A DNA stretch of 64,000 nucleotides from Aspidiotus rigidus (taxonomy: Eukaryota > Arthropoda > Insecta > Hemiptera > Diaspididae). The stretch spans positions 3,968,001 through 4,032,000 of the forward strand of contig JAVHKY010000052.1 of NCBI GenBank assembly GCA_035079385.1, read 5' to 3'. The notes below the pieces were generated by a model. That model had not been told where the DNA came from, made no database searches, and saw only the letters and a program-made list of their open reading frames with translations. The position numbers and the translations under genes were made by a program. Positions 11,425 through 23,136 of the stretch are shown in pieces; the first letter of the stretch is position 1, and each line of letters starts with the position of its first letter.

Positions 11425-12385
11425 CCTTGACTGTGAGATGATGAAAATTCATTTTTCTATCTTTTTTGAAATTTAGTTCTTTTTGCCTGTCAAGATCCAA
11501 ATGCAGAAGTATCTCAGTATCCTTACAAATAGTCCTAAAATATTGTTCCCAGCCAAAATAGTGATAAAAAATTGAGATTAATATATTTTGATCAAAAAGA
11601 ATAATAACCGTCTTCACAGTTGTAGAATACATAAGGTAGGTAACTTACATTATAATTATTGAGGTAAGGAAAAGAAGAAACTTTTTGAGACTATGAAAAT
11701 TTAAAAAGTGCCATACAAATATAAAACTTATTAGGACTGCACAGTGATTCGAAACATGCTAGGAAAAAATAAAACCTTGGATGACACAGAATATTTATTT
11801 CAAGTTGTGACGTCACAACGTACCTTTTGGTAGGGAACTTTATTGAGGCTCTTGCCTTTGCAAGCCAAGAGCCCTGATGCATTTGCAAAAGAAAAAACAA
11901 TAAAAAAAGTTTCCTACAAAGGTACATTGTGACGACACAACTTGAAATACATATTCTGTGCTTGAATTTTATTTTTGCATAGCAATTTTCAAATTTCTGT
12001 GCTGTCCTAGAAAGTTTCATTTTTGCTCAATATTTTTCAAATTTCTGTACAGTCTTCAAAAAATTTTTTTCCTCTCTTCCTCTTGATACCTCAATAATGG
12101 TAATAACAGCATGTATTCCACAACTGTAAAGATTGTTATTAAACTTTTTTATCAAATACAGTATGTCTCAATTTCTTCTGTTGTCTATAATTATTTTGGC
12201 TGAGAACACTTATATTATAACATTTACAGGGATACTTTTGCATTTTAAATTTTGACAGGAAAAAAAGAAGCAAATATCTTAGGTCTAAGGTCCGAGTGAA
12301 ACAAGAAGATGTATGGAAAAAAAGCTTTAGGTCTTTAAAAAAAGAAAATTGAAAAATGAATTTCCATTATCTTACAGTCAAGGAG
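11425..12385. repeat. Approximately 1-kb imperfect palindrome (fold-back element)
   Basis: Several motifs on the left recur as reverse complements on the right in mirrored order. ctccttgactgtgagat (11,425) pairs with atcttacagtcaaggag (to 12,385). cagccaaaatagtgat (about 11,549) pairs with attattttggctgag (about 12,190). cttcacagttgtagaatac (about 11,612) pairs with tgtattccacaactgtaa (about 12,112). attattgagg (11,657) pairs with cctcaataat (12,091). The centre is about 11,880-11,905, inside a tighter hairpin. No transposase is seen, so this is a non-autonomous fold-back or an old inverted duplication. Confidence 0.7.
11785..11960. repeat. Inner hairpin of the palindrome
   Basis: cacagaatatttatttcaag followed by ttgtgacgtcacaacgtacc on the left pairs with ggtacattgtgacgacacaa followed by cttgaaatacatattctgtg on the right. 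The arms are about 55 bp, around a loop of roughly 70 bp containing a cttg/caag inverted motif. It could be a distinct small MITE that seeded the larger palindrome. Confidence 0.75.
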
Positions 12386-12689
12386 AGAGAGAAAAAAACA
12401 CTCACGCAGTCATTCAAACTCAAGATTTTCACTATCGGGTATGACTAATAATAATGAAAAAATGAACAATCTGCCATTGCCACTATCTGTTCAAAAACAA
12501 ATTTAACAAAACAAATAAAATTTGACAAAACAAAATTCAAGGCTCCAGGGCCTGTGGGAAGCGAGATACAAGGGTACTAAAGAATGAAATATCATCGAAA
12601 ATGAAATTCAATGAACCCTTGGTCAAGAATGAACCAAGAATGAACCTGTTGAATGATAAAAGGATTATTATTGCAATACACATACTGAT

Positions 12690-13085
12690 AACGAAAGTGG
12701 TAAAAGGATAGGAAAATCCGCTTCTTGTAACATAAGCAGCTACTTGCAGCTATTTGTAAGCAGCTACTCGTAATAGTGAGAAATTTTTCGAAAAAATGAA
12801 AATTTCTCGAGAACTACTCACCCGATCCTTAAAAAATTGCAGGTGCACATCTTTAAATATACTACAATATGGCCAAGTTACAAAAAAACCATCGGGTAGT
12901 TTTGAAGGAGTTCCACAAATAAAAAATCTTATATATAAATAAATATATATAAGGAAACCGGAAAATTTTTTATGCTAGTTATGATCTAGGACCTCTAAAA
13001 CGTCGAGAAAGTTTATTGGCCCCTCCTCCTATTCACCTTGCTACGAGTGTAATACCTTACTTTTCTAGTTAGAAAAGTCGGTAAA
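12690..13085 (-). repeat. Family A repeat copy, minus orientation
   Basis: Read on the minus strand it gives, in order, the ctagatcataactagc region, a TTTATA-rich tract at the ggcctat position, gaactccttcaaaactaccc, gaagatgtgcacctgcaatt-like sequence, gagtagttctcgagaaattt and ggattttcctatccttttac. These match 6,850-7,040 and 8,340-8,470. Its A/T microsatellite (12,930-12,955) sits at the same place as the TTTA tract of the 6.8-kb copy. Confidence 0.65.
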
Positions 13086-13089
13086 AATG

Positions 13090-16000
13090 AGAGGCGCAGA
13101 CACTCAGGTGCATGGCGACTCATTCTTGTTTGTTTGTTTGTTTTTTGCACATTCATAGGAGCGTTTAGCTTGCCGGAGCAAGAGTCCAAAAAAGGAAAAT
13201 AATATTTCAAATAAATAAATGTGGAGGGCAAAAAATAAAGAACAAAAAGTTACTACATTACGTTATTGCATTGCAAGAGCTTTGTTTTCTTTTCCTTAAA
13301 AGATCATCTTGCATATAAATACATCACCAGCACATCAGATCAATTACCAGTTACTTTGAGAGCTATATTATGATAATGGAGAATCTTTAAATACTATTAG
13401 CCTAAATCAGAAAGAGAGGCGGCCCTCTGACTCAGAGAGGGCTCTATTAATTTAGAGATATCAACAATTATTTTGATAATGAATTGTTTTTTCACTGTAG
13501 GTACATAGTATTGTTGTGTTTACATAAAAAATATAATCTACCGGACTTTTCAACATTTCTACCTACTAATATTTAAAGTGCATATCAATATTCTGCCGTT
13601 TCAATACATTTTAGGCGGTGCAAAAAAATTTCTAGTCGCCTTACAATTTTCCCAGCCATCAATTGTAACTTTTTGTTGTCGGTTACAATTTCTTCCTGTT
13701 CAAATTTTTTCTCAGTTGAAGATCACATATTATGGCTCTATACTCTTTCAATCCTGTGGTGCTCACGCTATATATTATTTTGCTGTAACTTTGAATTGTA
13801 GCCCACAATAATTATGATTCTCTTCCTTTACTTATTGAAATTTAACCTTGAATACCGGTTGTGGACTCGGAAATTCAGCCATTTGTGGATTATAGGACAA
13901 AAGAGAACTTGCCTCCCCAGTCAGAACTCTAGAGGTACATCACCTTTCTTAAAAAGTGGAGGGAAAATTTTAAAAAATCCAATTAACGCTAGGTTGGAAT
14001 GACGAATTGCAAATTGATGAAAAACCGACCAACTAATTTTTTGGAGTTTTTTTTTTATCACCTCCATTTTGAGAAAAATTTACCGTGCCACCCATACTTG
14101 TTATTCCACAAATAAAGATGTAGTTATTAGTGGATTGCAGATCGAACAAACGTATGACCTCTGAGTTAAAGGTATAGAATTCTTAAAATTATGAAGAATG
14201 TAAGAATTCTCATCTCGTCTTGTGGATTAATTCCGACGATACTTTGAACCTTTGCTGAGAGATACATGATCGGAGCTCTTTCTTCTGCTCCATCCTCTGC
14301 TTACTGAGCCAAGCGTCTAGATGACTGTATCTGATTCTGTTCAATTCAGCCCATTCTACTCTCCTTGATATAAGCAGATCTTATTTGGGGATCACAACCA
14401 ACTACGTGAGCAACTAGATACAGAAGAAAAATGTAAGTTCATACCGAGATTCTAGATCAGAATTTTCTCAAGTTTCCCACTGATCAACTGTTTCATGTCT
14501 TTACTGAATTGGGTATAGGATTTGGAAAAAAATTTTTGAAATATATGTAAGAACGCTTTACCGTTCTCACAAATTTTCGTGTTGGTAGCGTCGCATCGGC
14601 ACTCGCAGTCAATGTTTTGAGTTGCGAGTACATAAGCTACCGAGCTCTATTACGCCGGTGCTTATCGATTTTACGGTAACGTAGCCGGATAATCAAGTGG
14701 CAGATATTTTTGATATTGATTATAGTAAGACCACCTCTGAATTATCTCAACGGCGTAAGAACAAGTTTGCTCGACAAACCACTGAGTCTTACATATATGC
14801 CATTTATAGAAGCAGGAGAATCACGGCTACATTGAACTCCCTCCTCCTGAGAAATAGTGTGTGCACGATACCCCAGCCCTCTTTCCCCCTTAATGACAAT
14901 GACGTATTTTAAGATACGAGTATAAGGAAAGTCTATCCATCGTCTACAAATATCGGAGAATCAGGATTATTGGAACCTCGTCTCTAATTCAGGTAGGTAC
15001 TTGTATCTAGCTTTTTACGATCACCACCTAATTCATATTATATCGATTTATGAAAAGATTCAATTTTATTAGAATCTATTACGACAAAATAGATTGCTCT
15101 AAATTCCTACGGAATAAAATTATGAAAAAAGGGAAAGAACGTGATTTCCTAACTGCGGTTCCAACTTTTCATTCCTGCGTATTAAGCAGCGATGAAAAGC
15201 GCGCGAATATGTACCGGTATTCAGAATCGTTTCTCTCGAGCCACAAAGGCAAAATAATTAATTTTTAATTAACATTCCTTGTTTTCGGGCACGAGTGTTG
15301 AGGCGTCGGAAATGGTTAGTTCGCCAGTGGTAAGTCCCTCACGGGATAGTATTACATTTCGTTTTCCTCGAAAATACCTGTACAATACTCAAAGGAGGAG
15401 GCTTTTTGATTTATAATTTCTTTCGCTTTTCATATTCCTTCTCTTGTCATTTTATAGACTGTGTGTTTTCGGTGTATAGAGAAAGATTTTCAATTATGCT
15501 GTGAAGGATTAACTTCGCCGTATTTTTTGTGCACCCTGCACAACAAATCATATTACAAGAGGGAGAAATATGGCTGTTGAAGGATGTTAAAAATTAAAAC
15601 GGCAGGAACTTTTTTGCCGTCTACCAGCACGTTTATATTGGTATATATATGAATAATTACCGACGCGGCTTTGTCTCATATTAACGTAGATATAAAGAAT
15701 ATTATACATCAAAATCTTGTTTCCTATTTAACTCTGACGAAGTACGAGTATTCTTCCACCAAAAGGCGCAGCAATATTATAGCGTCGTTGACATTACATA
15801 ATACCTCGTCGTCGTTGTCGTTGTTTAAAAAGCCAAATGAATCAGAGTCTTATAGATAGAGAAGACAAAAATAAACTATAAAGAGGTGATTACCTTTCAA
15901 CTCTACCGATATCGTCTACTGAATATTGCACATGCAGTTTAACTGCCAGTGACAATAAGTGAACTTGAAGATATATACTGATTGTTTTATAAATACGGTA

Positions 16001-16935
16001 TTTTTCACTTCAGCCAAATGATATCCATACACGCTACACACATAATGAAGAAGGAAAAGGGAACGGCACTCGACAAAAATGGTAATTAAAACCTCTTTTC
16101 TTTTCTTTTTCGAGTAGATTAAATAAAGTTATATTCTCTAGTGTTGTACGCTCATACACAATTATTTATACCATAAGTTATTTACAAAGGGGAAAAACGA
16201 TAAGCCGGTGTATTGTTTTAGCACGACGGGAACATTTAAGCGCCGATTCTTTATTAGAGAGTAAAATGTAATTTACGTGAAACGTGGTGATCTCGTAATT
16301 CAACCGAAAAAAAGCTCTATGGCGGATCTGGAATCGGTACGCGACGCGACGTAACCTGCGTGAACAGAAGCTGTATTTTACAATTGAGAAAAGTAGAATT
16401 GGAGCAGCTTTCAATCGTTACCATGCAGAGCAAAACAGTATAATAGGTTCTTCAAGATTTGATTATAGGAAATTGAATGCAGTAAATTCGTAGCGTTGCG
16501 ACGGCTTCTTATACAAAAGATTTTCATCACGATAATTATCTATCTTGATTGTCTCGAACCATGGGATACTTTTGCACTATTATGGAAAAGATTGAAACTG
16601 GAAATCTTCATTTTCCCCACCTTAGTAGGCATTTATTGAAGCACAAATGGTAGTCTCTTCAAAGAGAGGAATGCGTGGTACGCTGGTCTATCATAATATA
16701 GCTCAAGTTTTGAATTTCGAGTTATTTAGAGATTTTGAACTTGGTAAAATGTTGACCTTCAAACCATAAACATAGACGCGGCTTACTGTGATCGCATAGG
16801 GACTGCCTTGACGCCAGATAATTTCTTCAAACTAAGTACAAGTCACAGAACTCTGAAGCGTGCGCGCGGTCCCAGTTTCAATTTGTGCCATGAAACCACA
16901 GAGTAAACGGAGCTCGTCCAAAAGAGCTCGAGACA
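13090..16935. other. Long non-coding stretch
   Basis: No recognised gene. Open frames of 60-80 residues occur in all directions without family signatures. A short G/C-rich hairpin (gccctctgactcagagagggc) lies at about 13,422-13,442. Positions 14,560-14,700 and 15,290-15,350 are less A/T-rich, but no exon with paired splice sites stood out. Confidence 0.35.
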
Positions 16936-17099
16936 CGGGCACCATCCAAATTCGTATTTTAGGGTTTGCCTAATGCAGTTAACCAAGCGGTGAATCTGTA
17001 ACACTCAACAATTCGCATAGTAGTGTACAGCTGTTTGCAGAGCTTGACGCGCACTCAACGCATTAGGCGAACCTAAATCACGAGTTTGGATGATGCCCG
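16936..17099. repeat. Fold-back element with about 42-bp inverted ends
   Basis: cgggcaccatccaaattcgt, continuing to gtttgcctaatgc (16,936-16,977), pairs with gcattaggcgaacctaaatc, continuing to ggatgatgcccg (17,059-17,099). Weaker complementarity seems to extend outward (cagagtaaacggagctcgtc against gacgacctctgttttctct). This is consistent with a small MITE of 165-320 bp. No target duplication could be fixed by eye. Confidence 0.65.
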
Positions 17100-17109
17100 T
17101 ATTTGTCAA

Positions 17110-18040
17110 CGTCATAAGATAGCAAAGACGACCTCTGTTTTCTCTACGCATGAAACGTTTTCAAAATTGTACGATGTACCGACTAAGGAGACACGTCCAT
17201 ACGTTCAGTAGCTTCAGCGGCGGCAGTAGGAAACGGTCAGGGTTTTATTCGCTGCTCATGTACAAAGAGATGCGACACAAAACGCTGTTTGTATGCAAAA
17301 AGTGCAATACTCTGTAATTCAAAATTTCATATATTAGCTTGTCATGTTGTAATAAATAATCCCCCTTTTTTTAATTCATAACAATATGTTGACTCGTGGT
17401 CTCAATAATTTTAAGTTGTTCACGGTTTAATTTTACACATCCGCTGAGGACTTCACGCGATTGTTAAGAATTACTAGTACGTGTACACAATGCCTAGGTA
17501 ATGTGATTAAAAATATTTGATTTTTACACTCTACCTAAAGGAGCAAGTAATTGTTTACATTGCTGACTTTCCCTGTAACACATTGTATGAATTCACTAAA
17601 TCAAAGTAGTAATCACAGATCTTTGTAATAATCACGGACGTTGGTCGAAAATATTATGTGTATGCTGTGTTATTACTAATTTTGCGGAACGCATCATTCT
17701 TGCAAGGTTTTGATTTCATCTCTCACGCTCACATCATTTCTTTTATGCCCTAACAACTTCATTTCACGAGTTGGAAGCCATCAGAACATTTCTTCAAACA
17801 ATTATATTTCATAAAAACGTCAATAAAGCCGCCAAGAACAAATACAACAAAAGAAAAATTTGTCGTGTACATATGTTGAAGAACATAAGCTTGAAATGAG
17901 ACATTTTTTGATAACATTAATCGACGTGTTGATTACATAAGCCGATAGATTTACTGTAAATTTAGATACGGGAGATTGGGATCAAGCACATATTATGATC
18001 ACATATGCCAAATTATAACATTAACTGGGATCACAATATA
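17110..18040. other. Non-coding stretch
   Basis: No recognised gene or repeat match apart from the relic at its right edge. Confidence 0.3.
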
Positions 18041-18135
18041 GGAGGTTGGAAAATTTTTCAAGTCCAGCTTAAAGCTCTCCTATCATATATAACACGGAGG
18101 TCGAAGTTTTTCGAAGTCCCTCTGCTGTCATAATT
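18041..18135 (-). repeat. Relic of family B 45-bp satellite
   Basis: Two to three decayed units resembling the 45-bp satellite of 33.7 kb are visible: tcctatcatatata, then gaggtcgaagtttttcgaag, then tccctctgctgtcat. They have the same orientation as the 33,680-33,985 array. Confidence 0.5.
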
Positions 18136-18329
18136 CTGTCGAAGATCTGGTGAAAATTTCCTATTGTCACTATAGGAGAATTACGGAAATTGGACCTGAT
18201 CCAGCTTACGCGTGCATTTTTGCGGCGTCCAACATAATGATCAGAGCGGCTTTACTTGGTTCTGAAACTGAGTGCCCGAATTTCTCAAGAAAAATGCGAG
18301 TGTAATTTGATTGGGGAAGAAAAATGATA

Positions 18330-18680
18330 TTACGGGTTTTTGTCAAGGTCTAAATCTAGACCCAGAGATTTCTCGGGGCATCCAAGACCGGTAATTTGGG
18401 ACTGCGCGTTTAAATTGCGCTTGAATTCCCTTATTTTGTTAGCTTTATTGCCGAAAGGTGATACGTCATCAACGTATAAGAGCAAAATAAGGACAGAAGT
18501 AGACCTATTATTCTTGGTACACCCTGAGAAGTACACGGTTTAAAAACCAATGGTCAGAATTCCGATGTTTTTGCAGGGAGCGCAAAAGCGTTCAGTCCAC
18601 TTCTTGGGACTCACTTTTGGGCGGCATCCCCCAAATTCGTTCAGGTAGGCAGAATCTCTCAAATTGTCTCAAATAACGTT
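18330..18680 (-). pseudogene. Ty1/copia reverse transcriptase relic
   Basis: Read on the minus strand from about 18,620, one frame gives SPKKWTERF, then a stop, then VYFSGCTKNNRS, then ILLLYVDDVSPFG, then IREFKRNL and SLGLDLDLDKNP. The order SP-x-x-W, VYF, LLLYVDD and a final LGLDL-type motif is that of the Ty1/copia RT. The Y-V-D-D catalytic box is intact. One in-frame stop (TAA near 18,542) and the absence of flanking integrase and LTRs show a dead fragment. Gag- or integrase-like pieces may lie between 18,700 and 21,050 on the same strand, but I could not identify them. Confidence 0.75.
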
Positions 18681-18689
18681 ACCAATGAC

Positions 18690-20456
18690 TAACAAAAAAC
18701 GCTCTGCAATACAGCAAATGGTCCTCATTAGTACGCTTAGCTTCGAGAAGACGTTGAACTTACGGAGTCTTAGGCTCGAGCTGGTTGGCAAATCGTATTG
18801 AACGAGCAACGTAAGGAAGAGGGAAGTAACGGATTAATTTCCGTGAAAAAAAATTTAATCCGAGGTGTACTTCCGACTTAGTTTTCTTAAAAAAGACAAA
18901 TCTACAATGGAAAGAACCGTCTGCTATCGCAAGGCGAACTTCATTCTTGTTAGGGTAGGCCGGCGGTAATACTGGCTCAAGGACTTCCATATGTGTCTCA
19001 TCTCGAGAGGTTTAAACTCTCAGTTTTGCCGTTTAAGGTTTGGAATTTATCTCGCCTTAACTATTTTGCATGAGGATCGAGAATAGAAATTCTCTGAAGC
19101 TCTGGTAAAATTTGCGTAAGATTACGCATGGTGTCGACTAATAGCTGACCTAATCTTAAGTGCCATTAGCGCGCAGTTATGGCCTGAAGTTGATCTAATT
19201 TTGTTTTTCTCGAGTTTTTTCAGGTCAGCTACAGAACAATTAGATCCAGCCGAAGGATTCTCACTCAATTCCAGCTGACTAGAAATATCGAATGTTAACC
19301 AATCATCAAAAGTAATGCCGGGAAGAATGATCAACTGTTTTCTGTTTGAGCTCAAAACGAAAGCGCGAGTATTACAGTTCAACTCCAATAATTGTAGATC
19401 AAAAAACCATAACTCGTGTTTGGATTGACCGATTAAAACCAAAAGTAAAGACGTAGGCCCGGGGGGTTCTTATTAGGTTTTCCCGATTTTATCGCTTATA
19501 AAAATTGTAATTTATTGTCTCGCGGTAATACTTGTGTCAATGTATAAGTTTGTCTCCTCATCGTTATTGGCGGCGAGAATGGGGCGAGGTTGTTCGAGCG
19601 CTTGATCGTTCGAAACCTTGGAGTCTGAAAGGAATGGCTCTGTATTATAACCCAAATCGGCACACGTCCGAACACTTGAAAGAGTCCTACCTACCGAGTA
19701 TATCGCATGTTTAACACCAACGTCGCTCTTTGAATAAATTTGCAAGTGGTTGTTAACGCGACGTGAAAATATCGGGTTAAAAATCGTGTATTATTATTAG
19801 AGTCGTCAGACTTCGTTGCTCTACAATAAGGGTTAGTTTTAGGCTTAGACTTATTCGTAGCTTTAGTCTCGGTGTAAGTGTTCAAACTTTTAGATTTTGA
19901 AATATGAGAAAGTTTATAACGTCTATTATCGCGGCTCTAGTCCCGTAATGGACGTTGGGCCCGGCCTGTACGCCGACGACGATTCAAACGCTGTTGATCG
20001 CGCGTCTTCCCACCCGCAGTTAGTAGCGCGCAATCAACAGGGGCACGTGGCATTCGAATATAAAGAAGTTTTTGGAGCGACGACGAAGTCCTGTAAAATC
20101 ACCGTTTTTGGTTTTAATCTTCTACTTATTCAAAGAATCTTTTACCCGCTTTACGATCTACTAGTGCTACATTTGCCTTAAGAGGTGAGTTTGTTGGCCT
20201 AGTGGCTTGAGTAAGAAACCACTCATGAGTTTGCTCATATGGGACTACGGAGACGGAATACAAAACCTGTAGGAGGTAAATAAAGCTAGCGACTTGGGGA
20301 GAAAGATCGGTAATCACTTGATAAAAACATTCGAAGTGAGGTCACTGTTGATCAGAAGCCTTAACTCCCGAAAATTTCTAGCGCCGCTTTTCCCAAAGCC
20401 AGCTACAAACATTTGAGGTGAGACCATCTTCGAGATATATTTCAGCTCATAAATTC
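18690..20456. other. Region beside the copia relic, unassigned
   Basis: Minus-strand open frames near 18,760-18,990 and 19,122-19,442, and mixed frames to 20,320, are longer than expected in A/T-rich DNA. They may be decayed parts of the copia element upstream of its RT. No catalytic or zinc-knuckle motif could be confirmed, so I leave them unnamed. Confidence 0.3.
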
Positions 20457-20605
20457 CTGACAAATTTGGCGTAACATAATATATTCACTCACTTGTGAAT
20501 CGCTTCGGGGTTTCTAGCTCGTACAAGCTTTTTGTAATTTTCCTTATCGTCTCGCTCGCGTACCACCTTACAGTCTTCTCACGTAACACAGGTTGGGAAC
20601 CGCTG
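20457..20605. mobile_element. hAT-like element end, copy 1
   Basis: The sequence runs from tgacaaatttggcgtaac to caggttgggaaccgctg. Its inverse begins CAGCGGTTCCCAACCTG, which matches the CAG-x-GGTTCCCAACC type of terminal repeat common in hAT transposons. A near-identical block lies at 24,411-24,560. Only one end is seen for each copy. Confidence 0.6.
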
Positions 20606-20989
20606 AAGTAGGTATTATCTCGTTAACTACACGGGAGTAATTATAAACTAATTTCATGATTTTTGTAGATTCCAATGTGAAGCCTTTGTTTGAAATTAGA
20701 ACTCTCATCATGTCAAAGGCGGACATTTTAGGACCAGGAAAAAAACGCCCAGGCAGCAAAATTATGAGTTATTGATTTGGCTCGAAGTTAGCGCATGCTT
20801 GTGCTCTAGTGCCGTCTGGTGGCCATATATGAGAGAAGGGATACTCCTCGAACTGTATTTTATAAGCACCAAACTTTTTATCCAAGAAAAGACGACCAAG
20901 GTGATTTCTAAAAGTATTTATATAAGTAACTGTAGTTAAATTTTGGGGAGGAGGAGAGGATAAGACCTTTTTTACCGGATTTAGGAGGT

Positions 20990-21200
20990 ATTGTATCAAG
21001 ATTCTTTTGTCCACACAACTCCTCAAAAACTATTGGTTAGATTCTCATAAAATTTGGCCAAGTTGTAGTGGTTTATCTGCAGTTGGGAATGTGCATTGTT
21101 TTCTTGGATTGGATGAGTAGTTGATAAACTCTCAGTTTTCCCCAAACTTCTTAGAGTTGTTTCTTAAAAAGTCTCGATCGTATTATTTTCGTATCATTAC
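20990..21200 (+). repeat. Family A repeat fragment, decayed
   Basis: aactcctcaaaaactatt, then atttggccaagttgtagtgg, then ttggattggatgagtagttg resemble the family A segment at 6,860-6,970 and the inverse of 12,800-12,900. The match is weaker than for the other copies. Confidence 0.45.
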
Positions 21201-21804
21201 GTTACGTTGAAGTGTATTTAAAATTATTACCGTGTAATTTTGGAATCGATTGATTTCCAAAACATTCCTATAAAGCCGTTGGGGCTTATTGAGTTCTTTT
21301 GCCTGGAGGGTAATATATCATGTAGTGGTTGTAAAAACTTCTTATTACCAACCATATATGATTGAAAAAAATCAACATTTATTGCGATAGGTACGTTGAA
21401 AGTCCACTAAAGAAGAGGAGAGCCGTTCACTGGTGGACCAACAAAATTGCCGAGTTAAGAAAAGAGTGCAAACGTCAGCGCCGGACATACCAGCGTAGTA
21501 GAGGTTAAGAAGGGGCGCGGTTGGTTGCACCTAAATACCAGCTGGCTCGAAAAGGCTGAAGAAGGCCATCAAAGATAGCAAGAGTTCTGCATGGCAAGAG
21601 CTGTGTGAGACGGCAGAGGACGACCCGTTTGGAAAGCCTTATAAAATAGTGCTGAAGAAGCTAAAGGGTCTCTCAGCAATGAGCCGAATGGAGCTGGATG
21701 TTGTGGGTCAAATGACTTGTTCCCAAAGCAACCACCACCAATAGCAACGCTATCAATAGTAGAAGAGGATGGTATATCCCTCATACGTACCAAGGAGGTG
21801 GATG

Positions 21805-22537
21805 AGCAGTCAATAGACTGCGGGGAAAGTATTGGAAGGCTCCATGCCCGGATGAGATTCCAAATCCACTCTGGAGCGCCATACATTCCCTTGACCCAGC
21901 ATTGCTCGTTGATACATTTAATGCGGCAATTGCTGAGGGACTGTTCCCCGAGCGATGGAAGAAAGCTAGGCTAGCGTTGATTGATAAGAAGGATAAACCA
22001 CCTGGTCTACCATCCTCTTATCGTCCACTTTGTCTGCTAGACAATGTTGGGAAACTTCTAGAAAGAGTGATAGCCAATCGTTTGGAGAGCTATCTGAAGG
22101 AAAGAGATATAATCTCTGATAGCCAGTACGGTTTTCAAACTGGACGCTGCACATCAGATGCTGGGATCCGGCTGAAGAGGATAGCCGAGTCAGCGATTGC
22201 TATGCCTCAGTTTTGCGCAGCCGTCAGCCTCGACATAAGTGCGTTCAATTCGATTCCATGGACGAGGATCTTGGAAGCTCTTGTGGACGCAGGAGTGCCC
22301 GTATACCTGCTCAGGATGATCAGCAGCTATCTTAGCTGTCGTGAAATCCAAGCAGAGACGTCTGCTGGTACAGTAAAGCGCCCTATTACTTGTGAGGTGA
22401 CGCAGGGGTTGGTCCTTGGGCCGCTGTTGTGGTGCGTCGCATTTAAAGGGATACTTAAAGTGAAGCTCCCACCGGGGGTTCAGCTTATCTGCTATGCGGA
22501 TACACCCTGGTGGTATGCACTGCCGAAACAACTGTAG
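21805..22537 (+). pseudogene. R1-like reverse transcriptase domain
   Basis: An open frame follows a stop near 21,804. Visible landmarks in order are KAPCPDEIPNPLW, FPERWKKARLALIDKK, SYRPLCLLDNVGKLLERVI, SDSQYGFQTGR, AVSLDISAFNSIPW (first catalytic aspartate region), VTQGLVLGPLLW (the usual VPQGSVLGPLLW) and CYAD, where the frame is lost. These are the core RT blocks of the R1/Jockey non-LTR group. Q-G-S has become Q-G-L. The reading resumes one base out of register in the next segment, so the catalytic A-D-D box is broken at its second aspartate. Confidence 0.85.
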
Positions 22538-22938
22538 CGGTTGAGAGCAGGGTAAACCGGTCTCTAGAGGTAGTGACGCGTTGGATCAAGTCGGCTGGAC
22601 TCGAACGTGCAGCTGGTAAAACGGGGACCATTTTATTCACGACCCATCGGAAGTTCAGTCCATCCGTCTTTTGCCTGCAAGGTGTGGAAATCGCTACCAA
22701 GAAGCGAATGAAGTACCTGAGCATCTGGTTTCGCTCGACGCTGAGCTTCAGGCACCATTTCCTGATGGCAGCGGAAAAGGTGGGCCGGGTAGTTCGATAT
22801 CTAAGCCACCTGACGAGGAACCTAGGAGGACCAAGAGAAGCAAGAAGAAAGATCCTGGTGAGCACCGCCTTGTCGATCCTCCTATATGGTGCACCAGTAT
22901 GGGCCGACTCCATGAAGATACCAGAGAGATGGTAAAGA
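22510..22938 (+). pseudogene. R1-like RT thumb segment
   Basis: The continuation of the RT is in a shifted frame: TLVVCTAETTVAVESRVN, WIKSAGLERAAGKTG, TKKRMKYLSIWF, and STALSILLYGAPVWAD. The YGAPVWAD motif is the conserved post-RT block of R1/Jockey proteins. The frame ends at a stop near 22,936, and the protein continues in another frame (MVKIQRRAAL... to LQIK, about 22,930-23,096). Confidence 0.8.
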
Positions 22939-23136
22939 TCCAACGAAGAGCTGCGCTGACCGCACTGTCTCGACGGGGGCCTCTTTGTGTATTAGCACAT
23001 TCACCATCAATCAAGCTCCTTGTTGAGGAGAGAGCGTTGGTGTTCACAGCAAAGAAGGCGACGACGACCAACCAAGAGGCTTTACAAATCAAGTAGGAGG
23101 CCAGGCGCTCCTTGCGTGTAAAATGGAAAGCAAGAA

